In this document: positions 1 through 8,480 of the stretch, piece after piece
How positions within the stretch are numbered: the stretch's first letter is position 1
Layout of the letters: each line of letters opens with the position of its first letter
Source: G965197005 sp965197005
Lineage (GTDB): Bacteria; Pseudomonadota; Gammaproteobacteria; Pseudomonadales; Oceanobacteraceae
Direction: 5' to 3'
Length of the DNA stretch: 64,000 nt
NCBI GenBank assembly: GCA_965197005.1
Contig: OZ239982.1
Coordinates: forward strand, 1,612,001-1,676,000
Program-made: the position numbers and the translations under genes
The notes under the pieces: generated by a model
What the model was told of the DNA's origin: nothing
Databases searched by the model: none
Seen by the model: the letters and a program-made list of their open reading frames with translations, nothing else

Positions 1-195
1 AAAATGACCAGCGCATACACTACAGATTAATTATGACAGTTTTATGTTATTTAATTAGATAACCTCCAATTTAACTTAGAGTTACACCCAAATATCTGCG
101 TTTTTATTAATTTAAGGCATGTTGTTTTAGGCAATTAAATAAGATGACGTTTACGAACATCGGATTAAATAATTTAAAAAAAGCAAAATAAACAC

Positions 196-221
196 TTTAC
201 TTAAACCTGCAAAGGTATAAT
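196..221 (+). promoter_or_regulatory. possible sigma-70 promoter of the small Lys-rich exported protein
   Basis: A consensus TATAAT lies at 216-221, about 75 nt before the ATG at 295. The best upstream hexamer, TTTACT at 196-201, has a short 14-nt spacer, so the -35 assignment is weak. The rest of 1-294 is AT-rich and shows no gene. Confidence 0.35.
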
Positions 222-294
222 ATCCAAAGGCTACTTGAACATTTCTTAGTATTTGTGATGGCAGCACATTTAATTATTTTTATGGAGAATAACA

Positions 295-606
295 ATGAAA
301 AAAATACTATTAGTCAGTCTAACCGTTTTAAGTCTACTGGGTCTAAGTGGCATTACTCAAGCAGCAAGTAGCTGCCAAGGTAAAAGCAAAACTGCCTGTG
401 GCACAGCCAAAAGCTGTACTTGGGTAGAGGCTCATAAGCGTAAAAATGGTGCAAAAGTAAAGGCTTATTGCCGCAGTGCTAACAAAGCCACTGGCAATAA
501 ACTTAAAAGTAAAAAGAAAGCCTCTAGCAAGTCCAGCTCTAAAGCAAGCAGTAAAAAAACCAAACCAAGTAAGAAAAAAACCAGTAAAAAGAAAACAACA
601 AAATAA
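295..606 (+). CDS. small exported Cys- and Lys/Ser-rich protein of unknown function
   Basis: A 103-residue protein with a clear signal peptide: two lysines, a leucine-rich core, and a likely cleavage after GITQA near residue 24. The mature part has a small domain with four cysteines (spacing C-x7-C-x6-C-x17-C, containing CTWVEAH and AYCRS), suited to two disulfides in the periplasm. A tail of about 40 residues is almost only Lys, Ser and Thr. The tail is strongly basic and probably disordered; it could bind nucleic acid or anionic polymers, but that is inference. It stands alone and is followed at once by a strong hairpin terminator. I do not recognise a named family. RBS: GGAG 8 nt before ATG. 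Confidence 0.75.
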   Translation: MKKILLVSLTVLSLLGLSGITQAASSCQGKSKTACGTAKSCTWVEAHKRKNGAKVKAYCRSANKATGNKLKSKKKASSKSSSKASSKKTKPSKKKTSKKKTTK

Positions 607-612
607 AACCTA

Positions 613-640
613 AACAAAGCCCGCTATAGCGGGCTTTGTT
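613..640. terminator. bidirectional intrinsic terminator
   Basis: A perfect inverted repeat (AACAAAGCCCGC / GCGGGCTTTGTT) with a TATA loop and A- or T-rich ends, just after the stop at 606. It can serve the + strand gene and also the convergent gene ending at 719. Confidence 0.85.
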
Positions 641-718
641 ATAATCCTCTTTAAAAAAATATCATTAGTATCTTTGTATGTTATACAGCAATTAATTAAA
701 GTACATTTCATTCAAAAC

Positions 719-1414
719 TCAATAACAGGCAACTTGGCGTAAGCGTTGTTCTCTTATTTGCCAGTCGGGTAGGTGCTGTTGTAATAGCGCATAAAAATCG
801 GCACTGTGATTCATGTGTTGAATATGACATAACTCATGGACTAACACTAAATCAATTTGTGCTAAAGGATAGCTAAATAGTTGTAGGCTTAAATTTAGGT
901 TGTGCTTGCTGGACATACTCCCCCAACGAGTCCGCATTTTTTTAATACGCAAATTAGGTCTATTTTGTTGATAATGAAAACGCCCCCACCAGTGATGTAA
1001 TCGCTCTGAACCAAGCGCATAGGCTTTTTGACGCTGGTATTGGCTGAGTTTTTGTAATCTTTGTATTTCACTTAATTGTTTAGGAATAAGTAACGCATGC
1101 GGTGTTTCCTGTAACTCGGTTATCTCAGCGACTACAATTTTTTTGCGAACACCTTTAAATTCATGCCATATTTGTTCATTTTTTATTGCTTGTAGCTGTT
1201 TTTGTAGCTGTTGCAATAACCAACTTTGTTCTGTTTGTATGAATTTATCCAAGCTAAAAAAGTGAGTATTGGGGATTAATAGCTCTAATTCATACTTTGT
1301 ATTAACTTGTAAACGAACACTACGACGCTTTTGTGGCTTGAGTTTGATATAATAATGCTGGCATTGAACCTGTAGTTGGAGTACTTGTGCTTTAATTGCG
1401 TATTGAAAAACCAT
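719..1414 (-). CDS. YgjP-like metal-dependent hydrolase (M48-type, DUF45 family)
   Basis: A 231-residue cytosolic protein of the YgjP/DUF45 family. The zinc site is visible as HELCH (H193, E194, H197) followed by the third ligand region HMNHSADFY, the usual pattern for this family. Upstream is the family motif RWGSMSSKHNLNLS. The presumed role is a small metallopeptidase; substrates are not established for this family. Its ATG (1414) is only 17 nt from the ATG of the divergent UPF0149 gene, so both promoters must overlap the opposing coding region or be read from further away. Length is typical. Confidence 0.85.
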   Translation of the reverse strand: MVFQYAIKAQVLQLQVQCQHYYIKLKPQKRRSVRLQVNTKYELELLIPNTHFFSLDKFIQTEQSWLLQQLQKQLQAIKNEQIWHEFKGVRKKIVVAEITELQETPHALLIPKQLSEIQRLQKLSQYQRQKAYALGSERLHHWWGRFHYQQNRPNLRIKKMRTRWGSMSSKHNLNLSLQLFSYPLAQIDLVLVHELCHIQHMNHSADFYALLQQHLPDWQIREQRLRQVACY

Positions 1415-1431
1415 TAATCGACCAAAATTTT

Positions 1432-2013
1432 ATGAACCTAGAACACATTCCTACCTTAAATGAAGAAGAATTAAATCAACTTGGCAATTTGCTAGAAAAT
1501 GAATATGAGCAACAAGATAGCTTAGATTTTTTTGCCACTCATGGCGCATTAAGCGCATTATTGCTTAGCCCAAAAGCATACCACATTGAACAGTTACAAG
1601 ACTTGATGTTTACACAAAAACCTGATTATTCAACAGAGGAACAAGCGTTATTAATCAGTTTGTTGAATAAGTTAAGTATTGAGATAAGTGCTTATTTAGA
1701 TAGTGGCGAAGATTTTCCTATTCCTTGTGAGCTAAGTTTAGAACTGGAAGATGATGAAGAGGATATTGCCCCCTTGCAAAGTTGGTGTACAGGCTTTGTT
1801 GCAGTGGTATTAGCACAGGAAGACGACTGGTATAATAAACAAGATGAAAACCTAACGGCACAATTACTGTTTCCTATTTTATACGCTTCTGGTTTATTTT
1901 TAGAGGAAGAGGAAATGGCACAAATTGATGCTGATGCAGCACTATCTAACCAAGTTTGCTCTCACATTCCTGCTAATATTACGGAACTCTATTTGTTATA
2001 CCATGGCGTATAG
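1432..2013 (+). CDS. UPF0149 (YgfB/YecA-like) family protein
   Basis: A 193-residue acidic protein of the UPF0149 family. Features are the acidic N-terminal helices (NEEELNQLGNLLENEYEQQ), the central LSLELEDDEED/LQSWCTGF region and the closing ELYLLYHG segment. I chose ATG 1432 over the in-frame TTG at 1396, because the longer form would begin inside the divergent metallopeptidase gene and its extra residues look like anti-sense sequence. It ends 3 nt before the stop of the convergent panE-like gene. Members are small soluble helical proteins; some carry a C-terminal SEC-C zinc motif, which is absent here. Confidence 0.8.
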   Translation: MNLEHIPTLNEEELNQLGNLLENEYEQQDSLDFFATHGALSALLLSPKAYHIEQLQDLMFTQKPDYSTEEQALLISLLNKLSIEISAYLDSGEDFPIPCELSLELEDDEEDIAPLQSWCTGFVAVVLAQEDDWYNKQDENLTAQLLFPILYASGLFLEEEEMAQIDADAALSNQVCSHIPANITELYLLYHGV

Positions 2014-2016
2014 ATA

Positions 2017-2850
2017 TTAATGCGGTAACTGTTCTAGGTAAAACTGTGTTAAAGGCATAGGCTGATTAATATCTGCTGCCAGTTTCAATAAATAGCCGCT
2101 AATATATGCCAATTCTGTAGTTTGCCCTGCCAATACATCTTGCAAACTAGAGGAACGATTATGTGCTGTTTGCTTTGCAATGTGCGCCACTCTTTGAATA
2201 AAAGGCTCTATCGCTGGTAAGTTGAGTGCTTGATACAGTGTTTGAATTTCATAACAAAGTTTTACAAACGCACCTTTATATTGATTGCTTAACAATTCGC
2301 CATTAGTACATTTAAAATAAGCGGTTAAGGGGTTGATAACAGCATTAACTGCCAGTTTGTTGAGCATAATCAGTTCAATATTTTCTGCCAGCAATAAAGG
2401 CTTAGGAATGGCCGTTGTATCTGCTAAAGATGAATTGGCAAATAAGCCAATTAAGGTCTGCCCTACACCTGCATAATGAGTGTACTGTTTGCTAATGCGA
2501 TACGCCCCTTCGGTAGTAATACCTGCCCAAACAGGAATTTGTGTAACCTGTTTTGCCAGTTTTTGTTGTTGCCCTAACCCATTTTGCAAACATAAAATTT
2601 GCTTAATTTGCACACATTTATCCAATAATCCCTGCATGGCTTCTAAAGTATGCCCTGCTTTGGTACAAATAATTAACCAATCTATGGTTTCATGCTGCCA
2701 TGCGGGCAATTGTAATAAGTGCTTTTTCTTATCTTGTTCTATATATCCAGTATACGCACTATAAGCCGCAAAGACCTGATGTTGCTCTTGCTGTAATCGC
2801 CAAGCAATTAATGAGCCTATTGCACCTATGCCTACAATTGCTATTTTCAT
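2017..2850 (-). CDS. panE: 2-dehydropantoate 2-reductase (PanE/ApbA family)
   Basis: A 277-residue NADPH-dependent ketopantoate reductase family protein, for the step of pantothenate/CoA synthesis that makes pantoate. The N-terminal Rossmann motif is GIGAIGS (residues 7-13). The catalytic-lysine region reads NKLAVNAVINPLTA, and the C-terminal substrate motif reads SSLQDVLAGQTTE, all in family order. The start ATG directly abuts the stop of the upstream RAYT-like ORF (0 nt gap), so the two are probably co-transcribed although functionally unrelated. Family paralogues with other substrates exist, so the pathway assignment is likely rather than certain. Confidence 0.85.
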   Translation of the reverse strand: MKIAIVGIGAIGSLIAWRLQQEQHQVFAAYSAYTGYIEQDKKKHLLQLPAWQHETIDWLIICTKAGHTLEAMQGLLDKCVQIKQILCLQNGLGQQQKLAKQVTQIPVWAGITTEGAYRISKQYTHYAGVGQTLIGLFANSSLADTTAIPKPLLLAENIELIMLNKLAVNAVINPLTAYFKCTNGELLSNQYKGAFVKLCYEIQTLYQALNLPAIEPFIQRVAHIAKQTAHNRSSSLQDVLAGQTTELAYISGYLLKLAADINQPMPLTQFYLEQLPH

Positions 2851-3932
2851 CTAATTAGAATTTAACTCTGTATCAGTGTCATTAGTATCCACAGAGTCTT
2901 TATTTGCAGTTTGTGTTGCTACAAGCTCTGTATCCTCTATTTGCGTGGGTGGATTATCATCATTGGTGTTACTTGATGATGTATTGTCTTTTTGTGTTGG
3001 CATAACAATAGGGGCAACCCAGCGCATTTTAATTTTATTTAGTACTGCTGCACTGTGTTGTGCAGGCACACTCCGTTCAAAATGCTCAAGCTGAGCAACA
3101 TCTAAACCGATAAGATGAGCCAGTTGTGATTTTTCTGGTCTTGTTTGACGAACTAACCACACAACTAGGGGCATTAATAAATAAAACTGACGACTGTTTT
3201 TATCTTCTATTTGTGCCTCTGTCACTGTATGCAGTTGTGCTATATATGCAAGTGCCGATTGATATACGGGTTGTAAATCAGTTTTTTTATTGTTTTCTTC
3301 TTGTCGCCGTTGCTGTGCTTGTAGTCTATCTACAAAACCAGCTTTCCCAAGCACCGCATACTGTTCATCAGTGCCCTGTTGTAAATCAAACATAGGGTCA
3401 ACCAGTTTTAAAATAGCACGTTCATAATAAGCTAACTGGTTACGACTGGCATTTGATAGCTGCTTTAACATTTTATGCGTATTAATCCAACTTGGTGGAT
3501 TTTTTTGTCTATACAAATAATCACTGCTCCAAGGATACATACTTGCCTCAGCAACTAATTTTTCAACCACAGGTATTTGCTGTAATTGTAAAATCAGCGG
3601 CACCAACAAACTTTCTTGCACTCGCAAAACGGTAATCTGTTCAGAAATAATATTTTGCCTTTTCTTCCAGTGGTTATAATGCATGTCATTAATACACTGT
3701 TGCAGTTTAGCAATAACCTCTGGCCATTTTGCTGACATTCAAGCACCAATTGAATTTGCTTTTCTTTAAATAAAAATGCCAAAAGCTGAATATTAGGGAT
3801 TTGACCAATTATTGATTTTAAATTTTCATATTCAAAAACCGATTGAAAAATTGTATGGTTCTTGCTCGCTTGCAAGGCAATATAATAGATACCTTCGCCA
3901 TAAAAATGCTGTTTTGTTTGTGTCATCAGCAA
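2851..3932 (-). pseudogene. split RAYT-like (REP-associated Y1 transposase) gene, catalytically degenerate
   Basis: Two overlapping reading frames together make one family member. The 5' part (3932 to about 3725) reads GIYYIALQASKNHTIFQS ... IQLVLE, which fits the Y1/RAYT start where the HUH motif normally appears as HxHLLLE; both histidines are lost. The 3' part (ORF 2851-3738, 295 residues) gives the RAYT middle and end: YPWSS, then PPSWINTHKML, AYYERAI, GKAGFVDRL, and a DnaA-like helix-turn-helix (QLAHLIGLDVAQLEHFERSV). The frames join by adding one A in the A4 run at about 3726-3729. The expected catalytic Tyr position appears to be His. It ends with an acidic Asn/Asp/Thr-rich tail. It may be a pseudogene, a domesticated DNA-binding protein, or a homopolymer error. 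Confidence 0.6.
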
Positions 3933-4083
3933 CCTGCTTAATAATTTTAAATAAAGTTCCTAGCTAGTATAGTTTGCTTTTACCTGAAACCCGAATTATC
4001 CCTTAAAAAAAGAATTAATTGCCAGTCTGTAATTATGCTTGCTTAAATTTTTAATATTGTTACCTTGAGCGTTTATTTACAAG

Positions 4084-6468
4084 ATGAGCAAAACCATGCC
4101 AGAACTTTGTGCCGATGATTTAAGTGTTAACTTTAAGCAACAAGACTTTACCTTTAATGATACCGATAATATCAGTCCGTATCATGGCGTATTAGGACAA
4201 CAACGTGCCATTGCCGCTATTCAATTTGGTATTGCCATGCTACAAAATGGTTATAACCTATTTGTAGCAGGGGAAGCTGGTACCGGACGCTCTTCTTATG
4301 TTAAAAACTATTTACACAGCGAAGCCAAGCGTCAAAGCACGGCAATATCTTGGTGTTATCTCAATAATTTTACAAAAAACAGAGAACCCAAAGCACTGGG
4401 GCTTGAAAGCACTCAGCTAGAAGCCTTTAAACAGGCAATAGAAAAACTGATTGAACAGCTTTTAAGCACCTTTCCTGCCGTTTTTGAGCACCCAGCTCAT
4501 CAACAAAAAAAAGCTGCTATTGATCATAGTTTTAACCGTAAATATGATACTGCTTTAAAGCAAATAGAGCGTGAAGCATTAAAAAAAGAAGTTGCCATTT
4601 TTCGAGATGCCAATAGCATCAGCTTTACTCCCATGTATGAAGGCAAAGCCTTAGATGAAGCCGATTTTGCACAGTTAGATGATGATGCCAGAGAGCGTTT
4701 TCATGAAAATGTCGGCGAGCTAGAACAGCGATTAAGCGAAGAGTTATCTGAATTGCCCCAATGGAAAAGAGAGTCTGCCGAACGTTTGCGTAAGCTCAAT
4801 CAAAATACCATCAACCATGCCATAGAACCATTACTTGAACCCATTTACAGCGCATTTAAAGAGATTGATGGCATACAAAACTACCTACAAGCACTACAGC
4901 AATACCTGCCCCGTTTTATTTTAGAAGAACTGGCAGATGAGAGATTGCTTGAGCTGCGAGATGAATACAGCAAGCGCACCGCTTTAGAAAATAGCCTCTT
5001 ACCCAATATGCTGATATACCATGAGCCAAATTCAGGCGCACCTGTGGTGTATGAGCCACACCCAAGTTATGCCAATCTTTTTGGTCGTATTGAGTTTGTT
5101 AATGAACAAGGTGCTTTAACCACCAGCTTTCAACAAATTTGTGCAGGCGCATTACACCGTGCTAATGGCGGTTATTTAATTTTAGATGCACAAAAAGTTC
5201 TAAGTGAGCCCTTTGTATGGGAAGCACTAAAACGTGCCTTAGAAAACCAACAACTTAACATAGAATCTCCTATCAATGATTCAGGTATCATCAATACCGC
5301 AAGCCTAACGCCTGCAAGTATTGCCCTAAAGGTTAAAGTTATTTTAATTGGCAGCCATGAAAACTACTATCTACTACAACACTATGATGCTGAATTTAAA
5401 CAACTATTTCGCTCATTAGTGGATTTTGATAGTGACTATGCGCTGAATGAAGATAACCTAGAAGCCTATAGCAAGTTACTTAAAAGCCGCATAAACCAAC
5501 AACAATATGCAGAATTAACAGCTCAAGCAGTACGTCGTATGGTGCTATTTAGTGCCCGTTTAAGTGGCAAACAAACACAATTAAGCACCCGCTTAGGCGA
5601 ACAATTTGACCTACTGGCAGAAGCCGATTTCATTCGCCAGCTTGCTAAAGAAAAGCGCATTGATGAACATCATATTGAGCGTGCGCTAAGTGCCAAACAG
5701 GAACGTACAGGACAAGCATACGATAAATTATTTACACAGATGCTAGATGGTACCATTTTACTTGAAAGTACAGGCAGCGCTGTGGGCAAAGTAAATGGAC
5801 TAACGGTTATGAGCCTTGCCGATACCAGCTTTGGCTCTCCTGCTCGTATTACCGCCACTGTCTACCCTGGAAAACAAGGGGTGTTAGATATAGAACGAGA
5901 AGCAGAGCTCGGTCAATCTATCCATTCTAAAGGTGTACTTATTTTAGCTGGATACCTAGGTCAGCGATATGCCCAAGGGTTTCATATGAGCTTATCTGCC
6001 CAACTAGCAATGGAACAGTCTTACGGTTATATTGACGGCGATAGCGCCTCTTTAGCAGAACTTTGCTGTCTTATTTCTGCGCTTATTCAACAACCCATAC
6101 GCCAATCGTTAGCAATTACAGGCTCTATCAACCAATATGGAGAAGTTCAAGCCATAGGCGGTGTTAACGAAAAAATAGAAGGTTTTTTTAGACTTTGCCA
6201 AGCTCGTGGATTAAATGGAGAGCAAGGGGTCATTATTCCAGATGCGAACCGTTGCAATTTGGTTTTAAATCAGGATATCATTCAAGCTGTAAAAGAAAAT
6301 AATTTTCATGTTTATAGTATTAAGCATGTAGATGACGCATTGGCACTCCTTATGCAACAACCTGTAGGTACGGCAAATAATAAAGGAATATTCCCTATGC
6401 ACAGTATAAACCAGCGCATTGTCAGCAAACTTCAACAACTGGCAAACATAACGCACAACCACAGTTAA
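4084..6468 (+). CDS. Lon-like ATP-dependent protease (LonH/YcbZ-type AAA protein)
   Basis: A 794-residue AAA+ protease of the Lon-related COG1067 type. The P-loop is at 63-71 as GEAGTGRSS, with Arg where Walker A usually has Lys. A long helical insertion (about 100-280) follows, then an ATPase core with GGYLILDAQKVL (Walker B region). The C-terminal Lon protease domain carries catalytic Ser654 in GDSASLAEL and Lys697 in GGVNEKIEG. It is cytosolic and would degrade misfolded or specific proteins. It lacks the Lon N-terminal substrate domain. The permease gene starts 4 nt after its stop, so the two form an operon. The start has only a weak upstream RBS. Confidence 0.85.
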   Translation: MSKTMPELCADDLSVNFKQQDFTFNDTDNISPYHGVLGQQRAIAAIQFGIAMLQNGYNLFVAGEAGTGRSSYVKNYLHSEAKRQSTAISWCYLNNFTKNREPKALGLESTQLEAFKQAIEKLIEQLLSTFPAVFEHPAHQQKKAAIDHSFNRKYDTALKQIEREALKKEVAIFRDANSISFTPMYEGKALDEADFAQLDDDARERFHENVGELEQRLSEELSELPQWKRESAERLRKLNQNTINHAIEPLLEPIYSAFKEIDGIQNYLQALQQYLPRFILEELADERLLELRDEYSKRTALENSLLPNMLIYHEPNSGAPVVYEPHPSYANLFGRIEFVNEQGALTTSFQQICAGALHRANGGYLILDAQKVLSEPFVWEALKRALENQQLNIESPINDSGIINTASLTPASIALKVKVILIGSHENYYLLQHYDAEFKQLFRSLVDFDSDYALNEDNLEAYSKLLKSRINQQQYAELTAQAVRRMVLFSARLSGKQTQLSTRLGEQFDLLAEADFIRQLAKEKRIDEHHIERALSAKQERTGQAYDKLFTQMLDGTILLESTGSAVGKVNGLTVMSLADTSFGSPARITATVYPGKQGVLDIEREAELGQSIHSKGVLILAGYLGQRYAQGFHMSLSAQLAMEQSYGYIDGDSASLAELCCLISALIQQPIRQSLAITGSINQYGEVQAIGGVNEKIEGFFRLCQARGLNGEQGVIIPDANRCNLVLNQDIIQAVKENNFHVYSIKHVDDALALLMQQPVGTANNKGIFPMHSINQRIVSKLQQLANITHNHS

Positions 6469-6472
6469 GAAA

Positions 6473-7852
6473 ATGCTCTCTAAATTACAATTAACCAACA
6501 ACCATATTAAGTCCATTTTATTTGTACTTATCCCCTTTGCTGTTTACGCACTTACCCAATATTTAATAACCAACCAAGAACATGCACTGCTTATTACTCT
6601 AGTACTAGCAACGGTTATTTTTTGGGCGGCAAGCATCATTCCTGAATATCAAACGGCTCTGTATTTTTTATTTATCTGCTTGTTTTTTAAATTAGCTGAC
6701 AATGCCCTTATTTTTTCTGGATTTTACTCTTCTGCCTTTTGGCTAGTATTCTCTGGCATGATTATGGTTATTGCCATGAAGCAGCTTAAACTTAATCAAA
6801 AAATACTCAGTTTGTTTCAGTTTTTAAATATAGATAATTACTTAAAAACCCTTATTTTAGTTAGCCTGTTTACCCTTGTAATCTGCTTTATCATTCCCTC
6901 CTCTATGAATCGGGTCATCATTAGCATACCTATTTTACATGCCATTTGTGCCAACTTTGGGTATGAACAAGGCAGTAAGGGTTATACCGGGATTATGCTG
7001 ATGGGCATTATCAGCAATTCATTGCCAGGTTTTGTACTCTTACCTGCCAACTTGCCCAATATGATACTGGCGGGATTAAGTGAAAATATTTATAACTATA
7101 AAATACTGTATTCAAACTACTTTATTTCTAATTTTCTTATTTTTGGCATTTTAAAAGATGTTATCGCCATCGCCCTTATTTATTTCTTTTATCAAGAACC
7201 ACCTAAGCAGCATTTTAATCTGCAACAACAAGAGCAACAAAAACAGCAAAATAAGCTAGTTATTACCATCTTATCAATCATTGTTTTTCTTTGGTTAAGC
7301 GACTCCATACATGGCATTTCACCGAGTATGATTGCCGTATTTGGCGCACTGGCACTGCTATACCCTGCATTTAATATTGTACAGAGCAAAGAATTAAGTG
7401 CCATCAGTTTTCCTACATTGATTTTTGTTGCAGGCTTAATTTCTTTGGGCAATATTTTAGCGGACAATCAATTTATAAAACAAAGCCTAGAGACTCTGGT
7501 TGCCCAATATCAGTTTTCTGACAATGGTTTTATTAACTATATGAGTATAACCATCTTTACCAGTTTAAGCGGTATTATCTTAACCCAACCGACCATTCCG
7601 CCTTTATTCACCCCTTTAGCTGGACAGCTTTCTGAACTGACTGGATTTTCATTAAATGATATTTTTATGATGCAAGCGGCCAGCTTTTCTAATCTCTTTT
7701 TTATGCATCAATCACCACCGGTTATCATTGGCATGCAACTGGCTTTTTTAAGTGCCAAAGATATGATTAAAATGCTACTTCTAATCGCCGCTCTAACGAT
7801 TATCTTTTTATATCCACTACATTATTTATGGCTGCAATTTTTAGCCAACTAA
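6473..7852 (+). CDS. SLC13/DASS- or ArsB-type anion permease
   Basis: A 459-residue inner-membrane protein with about 11-12 hydrophobic segments. It shows the split layout of the ion transporter superfamily: a first half with PSSMNRVIISIPIL and LPANLPNMIL (re-entrant-like) and a second half with TQPTIPPLFTPLAGQL and HQSPPVIIGMQLAFLS. A hydrophilic Gln-rich cytoplasmic linker (QQQEQQKQQNK) separates them near residue 250. The substrate (dicarboxylate, sulfate, other anion or Na+/H+) cannot be read from sequence. It is 4 nt downstream of the Lon-like gene and convergent with the next gene (3-nt gap). Confidence 0.7.
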   Translation: MLSKLQLTNNHIKSILFVLIPFAVYALTQYLITNQEHALLITLVLATVIFWAASIIPEYQTALYFLFICLFFKLADNALIFSGFYSSAFWLVFSGMIMVIAMKQLKLNQKILSLFQFLNIDNYLKTLILVSLFTLVICFIIPSSMNRVIISIPILHAICANFGYEQGSKGYTGIMLMGIISNSLPGFVLLPANLPNMILAGLSENIYNYKILYSNYFISNFLIFGILKDVIAIALIYFFYQEPPKQHFNLQQQEQQKQQNKLVITILSIIVFLWLSDSIHGISPSMIAVFGALALLYPAFNIVQSKELSAISFPTLIFVAGLISLGNILADNQFIKQSLETLVAQYQFSDNGFINYMSITIFTSLSGIILTQPTIPPLFTPLAGQLSELTGFSLNDIFMMQAASFSNLFFMHQSPPVIIGMQLAFLSAKDMIKMLLLIAALTIIFLYPLHYLWLQFLAN

Positions 7853-7854
7853 CA

Positions 7855-8349
7855 TTAATGAGTGCTGGCATAATACTGCTGGATTTTATTAGTTAAAAAT
7901 CGCCATAAAATCCAGCTTAGCACCACAATCAAAGCCATAAATTTAATGCCCGCTAACGCACTGGCTAATGGAGGGAAAAAAACAAATGTCTTAAATTGGA
8001 TAAGCTGTAAAAGTGCATAGTTTTCTGCCATATCACAAAGCACTGCCAATACAACGAGAACAATCAATCCCTTAGCTCCAGCAAGCAATTTTAAGGCAGA
8101 GATAAAGCAATACCCATAAAAAAACATATATAAATAATCAACACCTAGAGAAAAAAGCACCCATTTTTGTTGTAAAAAAGACCAGTTCTCTAGCATAGAT
8201 TGGCAGTTTTGAGTCAGCCCACAAAACTCAAAAGAAACAATCCCCCAAGGTGCAAACAAGCTTTGAATTTGAGAATCCAGCAAAGACATCAAAAAAGTAG
8301 CCAATAACAACAGCCCAAAAGCAATTAAAAATTGAACTTGATTATTCAT
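7855..8349 (-). CDS. hypothetical four-helix membrane protein
   Basis: A 164-residue protein with four predicted transmembrane helices (about 8-22, 61-85, 90-112 and 125-150). Between the first two is a loop with two cysteines (FEFCGLTQNCQS) that probably faces the periplasm. I do not recognise a named family. It is convergent with the anion permease (stop to stop 3 nt) and lies downstream of acuI in the same direction, across a 131-nt gap with a long inverted repeat. Confidence 0.6.
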   Translation of the reverse strand: MNNQVQFLIAFGLLLLATFLMSLLDSQIQSLFAPWGIVSFEFCGLTQNCQSMLENWSFLQQKWVLFSLGVDYLYMFFYGYCFISALKLLAGAKGLIVLVVLAVLCDMAENYALLQLIQFKTFVFFPPLASALAGIKFMALIVVLSWILWRFLTNKIQQYYASTH

Positions 8350-8416
8350 ATCTAAATACCACCTTAAAAAAAAGCCACCTTAAAAAAGACAGCTTAATGA
8401 CTCATACTTAAAAATT

Positions 8417-8467
8417 AAGGTACTTTTAAAATCTGATTTTTATACTTATTAAAGATTAAAGTACCTT
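8417..8467. terminator. long-loop inverted repeat downstream of acuI
   Basis: Ten-nt arms AAGGTACTTT (8417-8426) and AAAGTACCTT (8458-8467) separated by 31 AT-rich nt. It sits between the acuI stop and the start of the next minus-strand gene. It could be a terminator or a regulator binding site; no clean U-tract is present. Confidence 0.4.
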
Positions 8468-8480
8468 ATTTAGATTGCAG

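Noticed and set aside
1396..1431. TTG start for the UPF0149 gene
   Set aside because: It would extend into the divergent gene with residues unlike the family; ATG 1432 is a better start.
2851..3738. Replication terminus protein (Tus-like)
   Set aside because: Length and N-terminal helices suggested Tus at first, but the motif order fits RAYT-type proteins far better.
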